Source: Alisma plantago-aquatica (taxonomy: Eukaryota > Streptophyta > Magnoliopsida > Alismatales > Alismataceae). From it: DNA of 64,000 bases. Both the position numbers and the translations under genes were made by a program. This document shows, piece after piece, positions 44,981 to 56,132 of this stretch (positions are counted from its first letter, which is position 1; the number at the start of each line of letters is the position of its first letter). The DNA lies in NCBI GenBank assembly GCA_963693085.1, contig OY856412.1, forward strand, positions 1,408,880,694 through 1,408,944,693. The letters run 5' to 3'. The notes below the pieces were generated by a model that worked only from the letters and a program-made list of their open reading frames with translations, was not told where the DNA came from and ran no database searches.

Positions 44981-46267
44981 ATGCACTACAGCAAACAAAG
45001 ACAACAAATTTCCTTCTTCTGCAATAGATTCAATAAAGCTGCTGGAGACGTCTGGCACAAGCGTCTGGGACATCCCAACAATAAAGTTGTTCAACAACTC
45101 ATCAAAGATGCTATGATACATAGCACATCTGCAGTTGGTAGTATATTTAACAGTTGTGAACTAAGTAAAAGTAGAAAGTTGCCTGTCTCTCATGTTCATG
45201 TTAAATCCAATAAGCCGTTCCATGTCATTCACTGTGATGTATGGGGCAAGGCTCCTGTAGCCTCAATTCATAATCACCTTTACTATGTTCTTCTTACTGA
45301 TGATTGTACTCGCTATAGTTGGCTATATCCTCTTAAACTCAAAACTGATGTAATGTCTATTCTCAAAGGTTTCTGTAATATGGTTACAACTCAGTTTGGT
45401 GCCAATGTTCAAATAATTCAAAGTGATGCAGGAGGAGAGTTTGTTAACAACACCTTACTCCAATTCTTTACTGACAAAGGAATCATACATCAGAAATCAT
45501 GTCCACATGATCATGCTCAAAATGGCACAATTGAACGCAAACATCGACACATTGTTGAGCTAGGGTTAGCTATGATGTTTGAATCAGGGCTTCCTAAATC
45601 CTTCTGGACTGAAGCATTTTGTACGGAAAATTACTTAATAAACAAACTTTGTTCAACCATTCTTGAAAATAAGTCTCCTTTTGAACTGTTGTACAATAAT
45701 AAGCCTATTTACAATCATCTCCGAGTGTTTGGATCACAGTGCTATCCTTATCTACGGTATTATGTCAAAGACAAACTCGATCCTAGATCTCTGCCTTGTA
45801 TCTTTATTGGCTACAGTTCACAGCATAAAGGCTACAAATGTCTGCACCTTCCTACGAAGCGTATCTATATCTCCAAGCATGTCGTGTTCAATGAAACTGT
45901 TTTTCCTTTAAAACCCGAGTACAGAGCACCATCGACTGCAACTCTGTGCTTGAGTGTCTTTGAAAGTGAAGAGTGGAATCGCTCTCTTACTAGTCACTCA
46001 TCATCTGATTGTGAATCCCCATCTACAAGTCACACGGTGTCAGACTGTGAAAATACCAGTAATATGGTTCATGACATTTCTGAACAGACTGTTAGTGCAG
46101 ATGCAATAAGTGGTATTGCACCAATGTTTTCTAATAATCAATTTCTGTCTTCCTTCACTACCACTGAAGACCAGACTCATTCTACTGGTCGTGAGTCTAA
46201 CTCCTCTATTGTACTGTTAATGACCACACTACTACATGTTTTACTACAAATCACAATACAACTGTAA
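44981..46267 (+). pseudogene. integrase of the Ale-like copia element
   Basis: An open run of 428 codons. The zinc-binding part has VWHKRLGHPNNKVV but the first Cys of CxxC is Phe (FNSCELSKS). The catalytic triad is intact: Asp 45236-45238 (HCDVWG), Asp 45425-45427 (QSDAGGEF), Glu 45533-45535 (IERKHRHIVE). Text such as PFELLYNNKP, LRVFGSQCYPYLR and FIGYSSQHKGYKCL shows the C-terminal part. The apparent start at 44981 is not a true start; it is the first Met after the frame change. A frameshift at about 46205-46220 moves the reading into the polymerase frame. Confidence 0.9.
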
Positions 46268-47952
46268 ATGCATCAGCAGATCATGATCAACAACAGTCCG
46301 TTCTTCATAATACTCACCCTATGATTACTAGAAGCAAAAGTGGAATTTTCAAACCAAATTCTAAATACGCGTTGGTCATCCTAAATATACCCTTTCCGCC
46401 ACAAAGTGTTCAAGCTGCTATTCAACACATCGGATGGAAAAATGCTATGGTAGCTGAGCTGGATGCTCTTGCACACAATGACACCTGGACATTAGTTCCA
46501 CGACTACCCACCATGAATGTAGTTGGCTGTAAATGGGTCTTTAAAACGAAACTCAAACATGATGGATCTTTGGATAGACTAAAAGCCAGGCTCGTTGCCA
46601 AGGGATTTCATCAAGAAGAGGGAATTGACTATTTAGAAACTTTCATTCCTGTTATTAAAGCTCCAACTATAAAAACTATTCTGAGTATTGCTACCTCTAA
46701 TCACTGGTCTATCCAGCAGTTAGATGTTTGTAACGCCTTTCTCAACGGCTTTCTAGACACTACTGTTTTCATGGAACAACCTCCCAGTTTCGCAGATGCT
46801 GATCATCCTAATCATGTGTGCAAGCTGAATAAAGCTCTGTATGGCTTGAAACAAGCTCCCCGAGCCTAGTACAACAGGATCAGTTGCTTTCTAAGTGAAG
46901 TCGGCTTTCTTACAAGTGCCTCTGATTCTTCCCTCTTTGTGTTCAATGAGAATAGTGATCTTGTCTACCTGTTATTATATGTTGATGACATTCTTATCAC
47001 AGGCAATAACCAAACTACCGTTGATAAGTTCATATCTCTTCTTGAAACTGAATTCTCACTCCGAAATTTGGGGGAAATCCATTACTTTCTTGGCATACAA
47101 GTAGAACACAACAAATCTGGTATTCTCATACATCAAGCTAAATATGCCTATGATCTTCTTCATAGAGAAGGGATGCTGGACTGTAAACCAATATCCTCTC
47201 CGGTCAGTCCTTCCTACCTGCGTGAGCATATCAAAAGACCAGGTGAATCTCTCTCTAATCCAAGCGAGTACAGGAGAATTGTTGGCTCATTACAATATCT
47301 AACATTGACCAGGCCTGATATCACATATGGGGTCAACCTAGCTTGCCAATTTCTGCATAACCCGACCACTGTTCATATGCTTCTTGTAAAACGGATATTG
47401 AGATATATTAAAGGTACAACTCATCTTGGAGTACAGATCTACGCTGATTTAAATCCCTTTGTCATTGCATACTCAGATGCTGATTGGGGTGGCTGTCCGC
47501 TAACACGAAGGAGTACAAGTGGATACTGTGTTTTTCTGCGACGAACGTGCGTGTCTTGGTCATCAAAGAAGCAGACCACGGTAGCCAAATCAAGTGCAGA
47601 AGCTGAGTATCGATCTCTCTCTCAAACAACCGCTGAACTGACCTGGTTCTCACAACTATTTCGAGATATTCAATACCGTCAAACCACACCTGCTATTCTC
47701 TACTGTGATAATCTGAGCGCCCTTTATCTAACCGTGAATCCTGTTCTTCATGCTAGAACTAAGCACATTGCAATTGATTATCATTACATACGAGAAAAGG
47801 TCGTTCTTGGACACATTATCACCAAGTTTGTCTCGTCACAAAACCAGTTAGCAGATATCTTCACAAAGGCAGTCCAGAAGAACATCTTCCGACATCTCAT
47901 TCACAAGCTTGGGCTTCGATTCTCTCATCACAAGCTTGCGGGGGAGTGTTAG
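46218..47952 (+). pseudogene. reverse transcriptase and RNase H of the Ale-like copia element
   Basis: One frame from about 46218 to the stop at 47950-47952. Blocks in order: HPMITRSKSGIF, WTLVPRLPTMNVVGCKWVFK, RLVAKGFHQEEGIDY, QLDVCNAFLNGFL, ALYGLKQAPRA, then a TAG at 46867-46869 (TGG in origin), and the catalytic YVDD at 46978-46989. RNase H shows AYSDADWGGCPLTRRSTSGY, SWSSKKQTTVAKSSAEAEYR, LYCDNLSALYL and HARTKHIAIDYHYIREKV. Only that single stop interrupts it. The final stop lies inside the 3' LTR (start 47947), a common arrangement in compact copia elements. Confidence 0.92.
47936..47946 (+). other. polypurine tract of the Ale-like copia element
   Basis: TTGCGGGGGAG directly before the 3' LTR start TGTTAG, overlapping the end of the RNase H reading frame. 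Confidence 0.8.
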
Positions 47953-48237
47953 AGTATCCGTCTACCAAGTGCTCGATATATTGCCTAGGAGACTCCTGCT
48001 GTCCTGTATCTTTCAAACCGAGCTCGCGCACCTTTGATCTGCTCTAAAGTAGATAGTCACTTTACCTTCTTACCCTTCTCAATCACATGTATTCTCCGTT
48101 AAACCTGTCGTTAGCTGAATACTTGGAACCCAAGTAACGCAAACAATGCAATCGCATTTCTCGTATAAATAAGATAGATGTCAGCACATAGATTAGTGTG
48201 AGACATCCTTCCCGGTCTCCTGTTTCTCATCCAAACA
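47947..48237 (+). repeat. 3' LTR of the Ale-like copia element
   Basis: 291 bp, partner of 32644-32934 with nine substitutions; TATA box 48164-48171; followed by TSD GAGAA. Confidence 0.95.
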
Positions 48238-48537
48238 GAGAAAGGGTCGGCGCAGATAGCATGATTGGATTTGGATGGGAAGGTAACGCTGAAAGGTCTC
48301 GATACTCTCGGCCATCAACAGGTGTGGCGGAATGAAGGTTAGCTGGATGCGTGAACTGGATGACGGCGTCCGCCCTTTTTGAAAAGGATAATGAAATCTA
48401 GCAGTTTATGTATGACGAAAACTCCAGGATTTTTGGTTTTTCTCCAATCTTACTAACCAAACAAAAATTAATATTTGCAACTGGATTCGTTATTACAATC
48501 CAATACGGTGAGATCCATGTAAACAAACGTGCCCTTA

Positions 48538-48904
48538 ATGCAACACAAATGATCAAGATGCGTAGTCACAAAGAAGAGGCCAGAAACCGGAGACGGAAGA
48601 TCTGAACCCGAAACAATATGAAGTTGGGCGTAAAGCTTTTTGATCTCCGTAACTCCATCCAATGCCATCTCGAATTGGAGCACCGTACTATTTATGTCAT
48701 CACATGATGTGTGATAAGATGTTCATTTAAGGCCTCGTCGTTTCATTTCCTAGTGTACATGCTAATAAGGTAAGACAACGAAGCAAAATTCTATTTTAAT
48801 TTGGAAAGACAAGTATCAAAGATTCTATCTTTATAAGGTTACATAACTAAATAACTAACGCAAATAACATCTTAAAACAGATTTTGTCTTAATCAAGGTA
48901 ATAC
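48538..48904. other. stretch without a recognised gene
   Basis: AT-rich flank between the MITE and the first TIR element. Nothing recognisable seen. Confidence 0.4.
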
Positions 48905-50070
48905 TATGCAAACCCACTCCCCATCTTGGCGTCCACCCGGTGGTTTGGAAGCGGACATTGCTGATGTGGCAGAAAAAAGTCCACTTAGATAATCAATCAT
49001 TGAGATAAAGAAAGAAAAAAAAACAGAAAATTGTTTTGTTCATAATTTTTAATTTGTAAGAAAGTTTTTATCAAAATAAAAAATATTAGATCCTGAAAAA
49101 TATTTTTATAACAAGCCCAATGTTGACATATTTTAAAAATAATAAAATCAAAGAAGTATATTTAGAGTGCATTACCCATGTTGTGGGATACAATGCAAGT
49201 GTTTTGGATATAATATATCAACAAATAAACATTCGTGTTGTATCTCTAAAATGAGAGTATTGTACTCCAAAACACAGATATTGTACACATGAGTATGACA
49301 CCAATATTTTGGGGTATAGTACCCATGTTTGGAGGTACATTACTCCAGCATTAATGGTATAATATCAATGTTTACTTGTTAGTTTGGGGTATAGATCTTG
49401 TGTTTTAGGATACAATACTGGTAGTTGGAGTACAATACCCATGTTTGGGATACAATGCATATATTTTTGGGTACATTACTCTCATTTATAGTACATCACT
49501 CTCATATTGTGGGTAGAATACCCATTATTTGGAGTACAATATCTGTATTTTTGATCACATTACTCCCATCTTGAAGGTATTGTATGAACATAGTAATGTA
49601 ATGTATCCTTAAATACAGGTATAATGTACCAAAAATGCATGTATTGCACTTCAAAATATAAGTATTATATTCTCTCATATTAATCTTTTTCAAAAGAAAA
49701 GTAGTGTTGATCGAAAGCATATTTTGCAAACAATCCAATACTTATTATTTTATAAAAAAAATTATAGATTTAAATTTATGAGAGATATTGTATTCAAAAT
49801 ATGGGTATTGTATCTAAAATATGTGCTATTATATCCTAAAATACATGTATTATATTTTATCGTACTATTTTCTCCAAAATATGTCAACATTACGCTTGTT
49901 GAAAAATATTTTTAAAAGAATCTAGTAATTTTTATTTTACAAAAAAATTATTATGACTTGAAAGTTATGAGTAATATCATTTTCTCTTTCTTCCTACTTC
50001 CCTCCTATTTAAATTAAAAAAATCGGTCTCACATTGGACTTTGCAGCCCGTCCAACCAAGTGGGTTCACA
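48905..50070. mobile_element. unclassified TIR element, copy A
   Basis: Its left part (48985-49150) and right part (49860-50015) are inverted copies: left has AAATTGTTTTGTTCATAATT and ATGTTGACATATTTT, and the right, reverse-complemented, has AAATGATATTACTCATAACT and ATGTTGACATATTTT. The far left carries CCACCCGGTGG. The centre is a run of GTATTGTAC/GTACAATAC words. No coding sequence is seen. The same architecture recurs at 51255-52870. Exact ends and target duplication are not clear. Confidence 0.55.
49140..49870. repeat. dense GTACAATAC/GTATTGTAC word region
   Basis: More than twenty variants of GGGTACAATACCCATGTTTG-like text in either direction over about 700 bp, without a fixed period. 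The core GTACAATAC and its complement GTATTGTAC alternate, so the region is rich in local inverted repeats. Confidence 0.7.
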
Positions 50071-51254
50071 TTCTCTATGCCCGGAACATTGTGTTTTGGG
50101 ACAGAATTTGGGACAGAAGTTGGGTATAGAAGATTTGGACCCGGCGGGTGGACGATTGGTAATGTCTAGAATTATACAAACGCAACAGTCAGCAAACATC
50201 ACAATTGTCCTCGAAATCTCTGTTAGGTCTTGCACCATCCATCCTAAATGCCTCTTTGATAGCCCTCGCCAACTCACCAAACACTTCCCACCCAACTCGT
50301 TGCACAGACACGTTGCTGATATGTAGATCACTGGATCGTGCTTCAAATTAATTCCTCCCAACTGAGATATACACCGGACCAGAAAGAAAAACGTGCCTCA
50401 CGCCGACGGCACCGGATCCAACTTGCTTTGTTGAGCATACAACGTCGATGGAAGCTTGAGAGGCGAGTTGTAGTGAATGCTGAATACCATTTGTTTCTTT
50501 CAAAAACCTATCCCCTTGTGTATCTATAAACCATCTACTGTATCCGCAACAGTTGTATAATATACGGTGGACCACTCATATAATATGTACACATCTGGGG
50601 GGTACAGTAACCAGCTCAGAATAACCATGACTATTTCTACTTTAGCTCCATACTCTGCCACAGCCACCGCCATCTTATTGGCTACCTAAAAACTGGGACT
50701 GCCATTCTATAAGTAGCGAGGTGATCATCGGGTAAAATTGGCTTGTCATTCCCTAGTTTTCCCACACCCATTACCCACTTCGGGAATTAAAGGAGTGGAT
50801 TACGGCTGATGAGAATTAGGAAACGTATTGTAGCTACCGCCTGCGCCCTAAGATGAGTGCAGTCTAGTGCCGTGCCTTGATCAAACAGCGAAACAGTGCA
50901 AGAAGAACCGGATCGTGATTGATTTGAAACAAAGTTTTGTTGTAGTGAAATAAAACAGCCTGAATCAAATCAGACACTAGCACGCCACCACATCTATATT
51001 ATATATGAAAGCTGGTGAGGGACAGAATGTAATTTTTTTAACTATTTTTTAAAATTATGTATATGAGAAGTCCTATTAATATATTGTACATATTTTTTAT
51101 TAAAGTCAAATCTTTAAACTATTGATTGTAGTTTACTAAGACACTCAGCACGGGTTTATGCCTAGTATTAATTTGTTTCGATCCAATCCACAGCCTCGTA
51201 TACAATATATAATAAACACGTACTGGTTGCTAGTAGTTAATACAACTAGAGTCA
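50071..51254. other. region between the two TIR elements; no recognised gene
   Basis: A 220-bp segment (50220-50440) resembles 52985-53205, with shared text such as CCAACTCACCAAAC and GGATCCAACTTGCTTTGTTG versus GAATCCAGCTTGCTTCGTTG. I translated both and recognise no protein. The remainder shows nothing. Confidence 0.45.
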
Positions 51255-52870
51255 CGCTACCCACCCCCTCCCACACCCGGGCGCCCACCTGGTGGTTGGG
51301 AAGAGGGCGCTGCTGATGTTGCTGAACTGCTTAATTTAAAGTGAAAATGGGAATTAAAAGAGGAGAGAAAATTATTTTTTTCGTAACTTTCAATTCTGAA
51401 TGATTTTTTTACGAAATAAAAAGTATTAGATTCCTTATAAAAATACTTTCTAACTAGATCAATGTTGATATATTTTGGAGTAATAATAATATGAGAGAAA
51501 TATAATATTTGTATTTTAAGGTAGAATACCTATGTTTTGGGGTACATTAATTGTGTTTTGAGGTACAATACGTCATATACAAACATTCATATTATTGTTA
51601 TAGAATTCTATAGGTGTTGTGTTTATATTTCTAGTCCAGTTATACAATTATGTATGCTTTTATGATTTGCTAGGTATTGTACTTATGCTTGAGTAACTGA
51701 ATTTAAATAAACAAGTGGGTAACGTACTTATGGATGCATCTTATAGATGATCTCTTGAGCTGATGTGCATTGTACTTTTGAGATCATTAACAAGTAGGTG
51801 TTCAACTTATGTCTGCATTTTGAAATAAATATTTGTCTAGATGACCAATGTTGCTATGAGATTTTGTAGGTAATGTGCTTATGCTTCTAGACTAGTTATA
51901 CAATTATGCTTGATTTTGTAATTTGTTAGATAATGTACTTATGCTTGAGTAAATGAGTTGAAATTAACAAGTAGGTACAGTACTTGTGGTTACATTTTAT
52001 AACTGGTTCTTGGTCTGATGTGCATTATACTTTTGAGATCATTAACAAGTTGGTACTCAACTTATGTCTGTATTTTGTAAAAAAAAATTGTCCAAATGAC
52101 AAATGTTGTTGTGGAAATTCTTAGATACTGTACTTATGCTTCTAGACCAGTTATACAATTATGCGTGATTTATAATTTGTTAGGTATTGTACTTATGCGT
52201 CAGTAACTGAGTTGAAATTAACAAGTGGGTACAATACTTATGGTTGCATTTTATAGGTAATTCTTGATCTGATGTGCATTGTACTTTTGAGGACATTAAC
52301 AAGTGGATACTCAACTTATGTCTGCATTTTGTAAAAGAAATGATCCAGATGACTAATGTTGCTATGCGATTCGGTAGGTACTGTACTTATATTTCTACAT
52401 CAGTTATACGATTATGCTTAGTTTTGTAATTTGGTAGGTATTGTACTTATGCTTGAGTATTAACAAGTGGATACAATACTTATGGACGCATTTTATAGTT
52501 AAATCTTATTAAGAACATTACTTTCAAATATTATTTAAGAACAACTAATCCTTGATACTCCTTCATTCAAAAGTACAATACTCACGAGTATTGTATGTCT
52601 GTAACCAGAACATGTGTATGATATCCTAATATATGGTACTATGTTTCTCGCGTATTATCATTATTTTCAAAATATGTCAACACGAGTCTCATTGGAAAAT
52701 ATTTTCTACAAAGATTCTAATGCAATTTATTTAATCGAAAAATACGCTCTGGATTGAAAATTATGGACAAAAACATTTTCTCTCTCTTCTACCTCCCTCA
52801 TCCTTTATTGTTTTAATTGCTGCTGACAACTATTCCTAAGAACCGGGTGCACAATCCCGAGGTCCGGGTA
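51255..52870. mobile_element. unclassified TIR element, copy B
   Basis: Related to copy A: left part 51255-51500 begins with GGCGCCCACCTGGTGGTTGG like GGCGTCCACCCGGTGGTTTG at 48922, and the inverted right part lies at 52655-52805 (ends in CTCTCTTCTACCTCCCTCAT). The centre contains the ~250-bp tandem repeat. No transposase seen. Confidence 0.55.
51640..52505. repeat. tandem repeat, unit about 250 bp, about 3.5 copies
   Basis: Units start near 51645, 51898, 52149 and 52401 with TATACAATTATG (TATACGATTATG in the last). Each contains GTACTTATGCTTGAGTAA, ATTAACAAGTGGGTAC, CTGATGTGCATTGTACTTTT and CTCAACTTATGTCTGCATTT in order. The last copy is cut after about 105 bp. A partial copy may precede the first. 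Confidence 0.85.
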
Positions 52871-54129
52871 GGAGTCCAGGTGTATAGCTGGTTCTGTGTA
52901 GAGTTTTTCATACAACTATATAGGAAACTTACCGAGATATATACCGTCTTAGAGCAGGTCGATCTTGTCGGAACTTTGGAATTGATCACCGCAACACCCG
53001 ACAAGCTTCTGCATTCCACATCACTGGTTGGCGTGTTACCCTAAATGCCTCCTTGAAATCTGTCATCCAACTCACCAAACTCCTTCACTCACTCCTTGCT
53101 TTGTAAGGTTAGTCCTCCCAATAGGTAAATGCCCTTCTTCGGAAGAGGTAGGGCGTACCTCACAACTTGGCCGCGCTGAATCCAGCTTGCTTCGTTGACG
53201 TCTTGTATTTGTAATTAAAAGAGAGTAACAAGGGAAAACATCCTTGTGATTACTTCGTGGCGTCCTGTTATTATGGCAGAATTACGGTGCCCACATGTTG
53301 AGAAAAAACATTGCCACTAGAACAGATAAGACCAGGGAACGGTTAAGTGGCTCCGTCTCAAACAGTTTATCTTTTTGAAATCCATGATGTGAAGTTTGCC
53401 GCTCTACTTCATAGCTAATTAAAGAATCGTCCCTTCCTCACAAAAGATTCATCATAATACAAGCGAGTGTGACACAACAATAATACGAACATGATCGTTT
53501 TCTCTTTGTAAGTAAGACGTTTTCGCGCACTTGATGGTGCATGATGAATATGATCGAACCCTTTTAAATTTAAAAAAAGAAATGATATATGTTTCGTCTG
53601 GTATGGTCAGGTTCTGATTACTATCCTCAACATTGAAAATCAGTTCCAAGTCACAAATCCTAGAAAACCATAGAAATTTGATTTCTTTGGGACAATTTGG
53701 ATTTTACTAATTTCAAAGTACCAAACAAACACACCCCTCCCAAGTTATGCCCAAACTGATGATATTTTATTTTTTGGAATGTCCACCCACCCTTGTATTT
53801 TTCAATGTAATGTTACAGAATCCCGGTTCTCCATGTGTCTCGAGACACCTCATGAAATGGTTGAAGTATGAAATAATTTTTTTTTTTGCATATAACTATG
53901 TAAGCAACCATGTTTGTAAACATTTTGTTAAGATTGAAAAGCATAATTAATTTTATCTCCTTGTTATAATATTATGATGGCGCATTCTATAAAAATAGTA
54001 GGATTTTCTCTCGAGAATATAATTCTATATATTGAGGCTACCCCATACATCTCGTTAATATATGGATAAATGAGTTTACCTAGACTTAAATGAAAGGAAA
54101 TTAGATTTCTTTCATCCTCATTGAAGATG
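52871..54129. other. stretch without a recognised gene
   Basis: It includes the second copy (52985-53205) of the segment described for 50220-50440. Nothing else recognised; the rest is AT-rich. Confidence 0.4.
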
Positions 54130-55450
54130 AGATTTCTATGAAAAAATACATTGAGTTTCATTAAGCGACAGATTTGTAAAGTTACATCATTTTGGCATAA
54201 GATCATCAATAATGGAACTAACACAAATGTGTGGAGAGATAAATGGATTGGAGGGAAGTCCATTGTTGATTACATCCCCAGAGCTGGGATATACTTGAAA
54301 AGCTTCATGACTTGACTGTTAGCTCCATGGCCTTGACAATGGATATGGGACTGGGACTTTATACACAACTACCTTCCCCAAGATACTTGGTACGCCATAG
54401 TCTCCACCCCTACACCGGACGCCCATGTAGATTATGATACTTGCTCATGACCCCATGAGATTCTGGGACAACTCTTTTCTCGCTCTGCATATAGATGGAT
54501 ACGAAAAAACAAAAAGGTCTTTACATCAAGCAATTGGAAGTGGACTTGGAAGGCTAGGCTTCCTGACAAACTCAAAGTGTTCTTATAGATCTTACAACAC
54601 AAGGCATTGCTAACAAATGTCGATCAATGAAGTCATCATATGGATGTTTTGAAGGCTGCCCAATTTGTAACAATGCAAGGGACACCACCATGCATGCTCT
54701 TCGTGATTGTCCTTCAAGTAAGGTAGTTTGTCTTATGTTGCTCGCCAACCATAATCATCTCAATCTCCCTGGAGGAGAGTGGATCTTCCTATGTAGTGTT
54801 GATCATAGGGCAACTCCAACTATCAAATGCTCTGGGCCTTCACTTGTTAGCATGTTTGGAACTGTCACAATGAATATGTTCATTACATATTACAAAGCTA
54901 GATACTAGTAAAGTTAATTTCATCAAATTCCACACATCTACTATTCTGAATGTACCTGCAACTACCTACAAATGGGGGCACTCCTTGGAAGCGAATACAT
55001 CTCCCTCACCGATGAAAGAAATTTACATCCTCGTCAATGTAGCCTACCAGCAACATGCACCTTGATCTACCATTGGCATTCATGTTTCCAATTATGAAGG
55101 TATCTTCTTTTTAGGAATGAGTACATCGATACCCTCCTCCTCTGCACTTGAGGCTAAGATACAAGCTATACTTTGATCCTTGGAGCTTTGTGAGGATAAA
55201 TAATTGCCTTCCACTACATTTTATCTGACTCCTAGATGGCTATTGACACTCTCAATAGTCCTGATAAAGCACCTCAAAAGTTCATGCTCTATGCCCACGA
55301 ATCATTTTGAGTGGTTTATGAGGACCATACAAGCCAATATATTAGATTTGATCATTTTTTGAGAAAACAAGTTACCAATGGTATTTTCTACAAGACTAGG
55401 GTCCTATCCATACCTAGATCTAACAGTAGGTCACACCTATCTACCCAATC
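54130..55450 (+). pseudogene. L1-type LINE relic, 3' part of ORF2
   Basis: Non-LTR retrotransposon remnant. The region past the reverse transcriptase is readable: ITSFWHKIINNGTNTNVWRD and KWIGGKSIVDYIP (54178-54280), then WKWTWKARLPDKLKVFL (about 54535-54587), which is the start of the zf-RVT region, and CPICNNARDTTMHALRDC (about 54655-54710), its zinc-binding CxxC...H...C. A decayed RNase H-like piece follows (ALEAKIQAIL and LELCEDK near 55150-55200). Stops and frame changes are numerous. The polymerase itself is not present, as expected for a 5'-truncated copy. No clear poly(A) tail or target duplication was found. Confidence 0.7.
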
Positions 55451-56132
55451 TAACTATTATTCTTGGCTAGTGTAGCATAGACAATCATGTACCCTAAATT
55501 CAATATCCCATGTTCGTGTTTTTTCAATCTAACCCATCTTGTCAAGTTGTAGTTGTGGAATAATTTTTATCTTATTCTTCATCATATTAGAACCCTACAA
55601 GCGAGCATTGTTAGAAAATGAAGGTAATTTTATATGTTTATCCTTCGATGAATTCTACCTCACGATGTAAACTACTTGTTTAACATGTTTATCTCTTAAT
55701 TTATGTTTTTATTTAAGTTAGAGTTTCCTTGTTTGAGTTTGATAAACCCAAACCCTAGATTCTACTTCATTAGGGTTGTAGTGGTGTTTGGAGTGTTAAG
55801 TAATTACGTAGTATATTAAGGTTAGTAAGAAACACTAGGAAGATGTTGTGGACCGTAAAACTTACAAGAAAAGAGACGAATGTATTTTTACAAAGTATCA
55901 AGATTTTAGCTTAAATAATATACCAAATTTTAAAAATTATAGAATTTAGACAATATGCAAATAAAAAAATACATCAAATAATGTATATGAACTAATTGTT
56001 AACCTAGGAACCTAAAATAACACATAGACATGTATACGTGTGGTGCGATCCCACTAGAGGTGCAACACACTAGCCGATTTGACTCGACTAGATGCGCCCC
56101 ACGAGGTCGGAACACACAGTGAGATTGGATCT
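55451..56132. other. stretch without a recognised gene
   Basis: AT-rich; nothing recognisable seen between the LINE relic and the LTR at 56133. Confidence 0.4.

Larger units (their letters stand above)
32644..48237 (+). mobile_element. Ale-like Ty1/copia element with complete ends, split by a gypsy insertion
   Basis: Two 291-bp LTRs (32644-32934 and 47947-48237), ends TGTT...AACA, flanked by the 5-bp target duplication GAGAA (32639-32643 and 48238-48242). A primer-binding site, gag, protease, integrase, reverse transcriptase and RNase H and a purine tract all lie on the plus strand. Without the 10.1-kb gypsy insertion (34339-44456 plus one GTCCG) it would be about 5.5 kb, a normal copia size. 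By eye the LTRs differ at 9 of 291 positions (about 3%). Coding frames carry several stops and frameshifts. The Ale lineage is inferred from the short LTR and gag text. Confidence 0.9.
32136..48534. mobile_element. PIF/Harbinger-type MITE (about 800 bp), split by a copia insertion
   Basis: The left end GGGCATGTTTGG at 32136 and the reverse complement of the right end, GGGCACGTTTGT at 48534, form an imperfect terminal inverted repeat that extends to about 24 bp with 18 matches. Both ends are flanked by TTA (32133-32135 and 48535-48537), the target duplication of PIF/Harbinger elements. With the copia element (32644-48237) and one GAGAA copy removed, the element is 508 + 292 = 800 bp. No transposase is encoded, so it is a non-autonomous element. 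The type is inferred from TSD and TIR, not from a database match. Confidence 0.72.
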
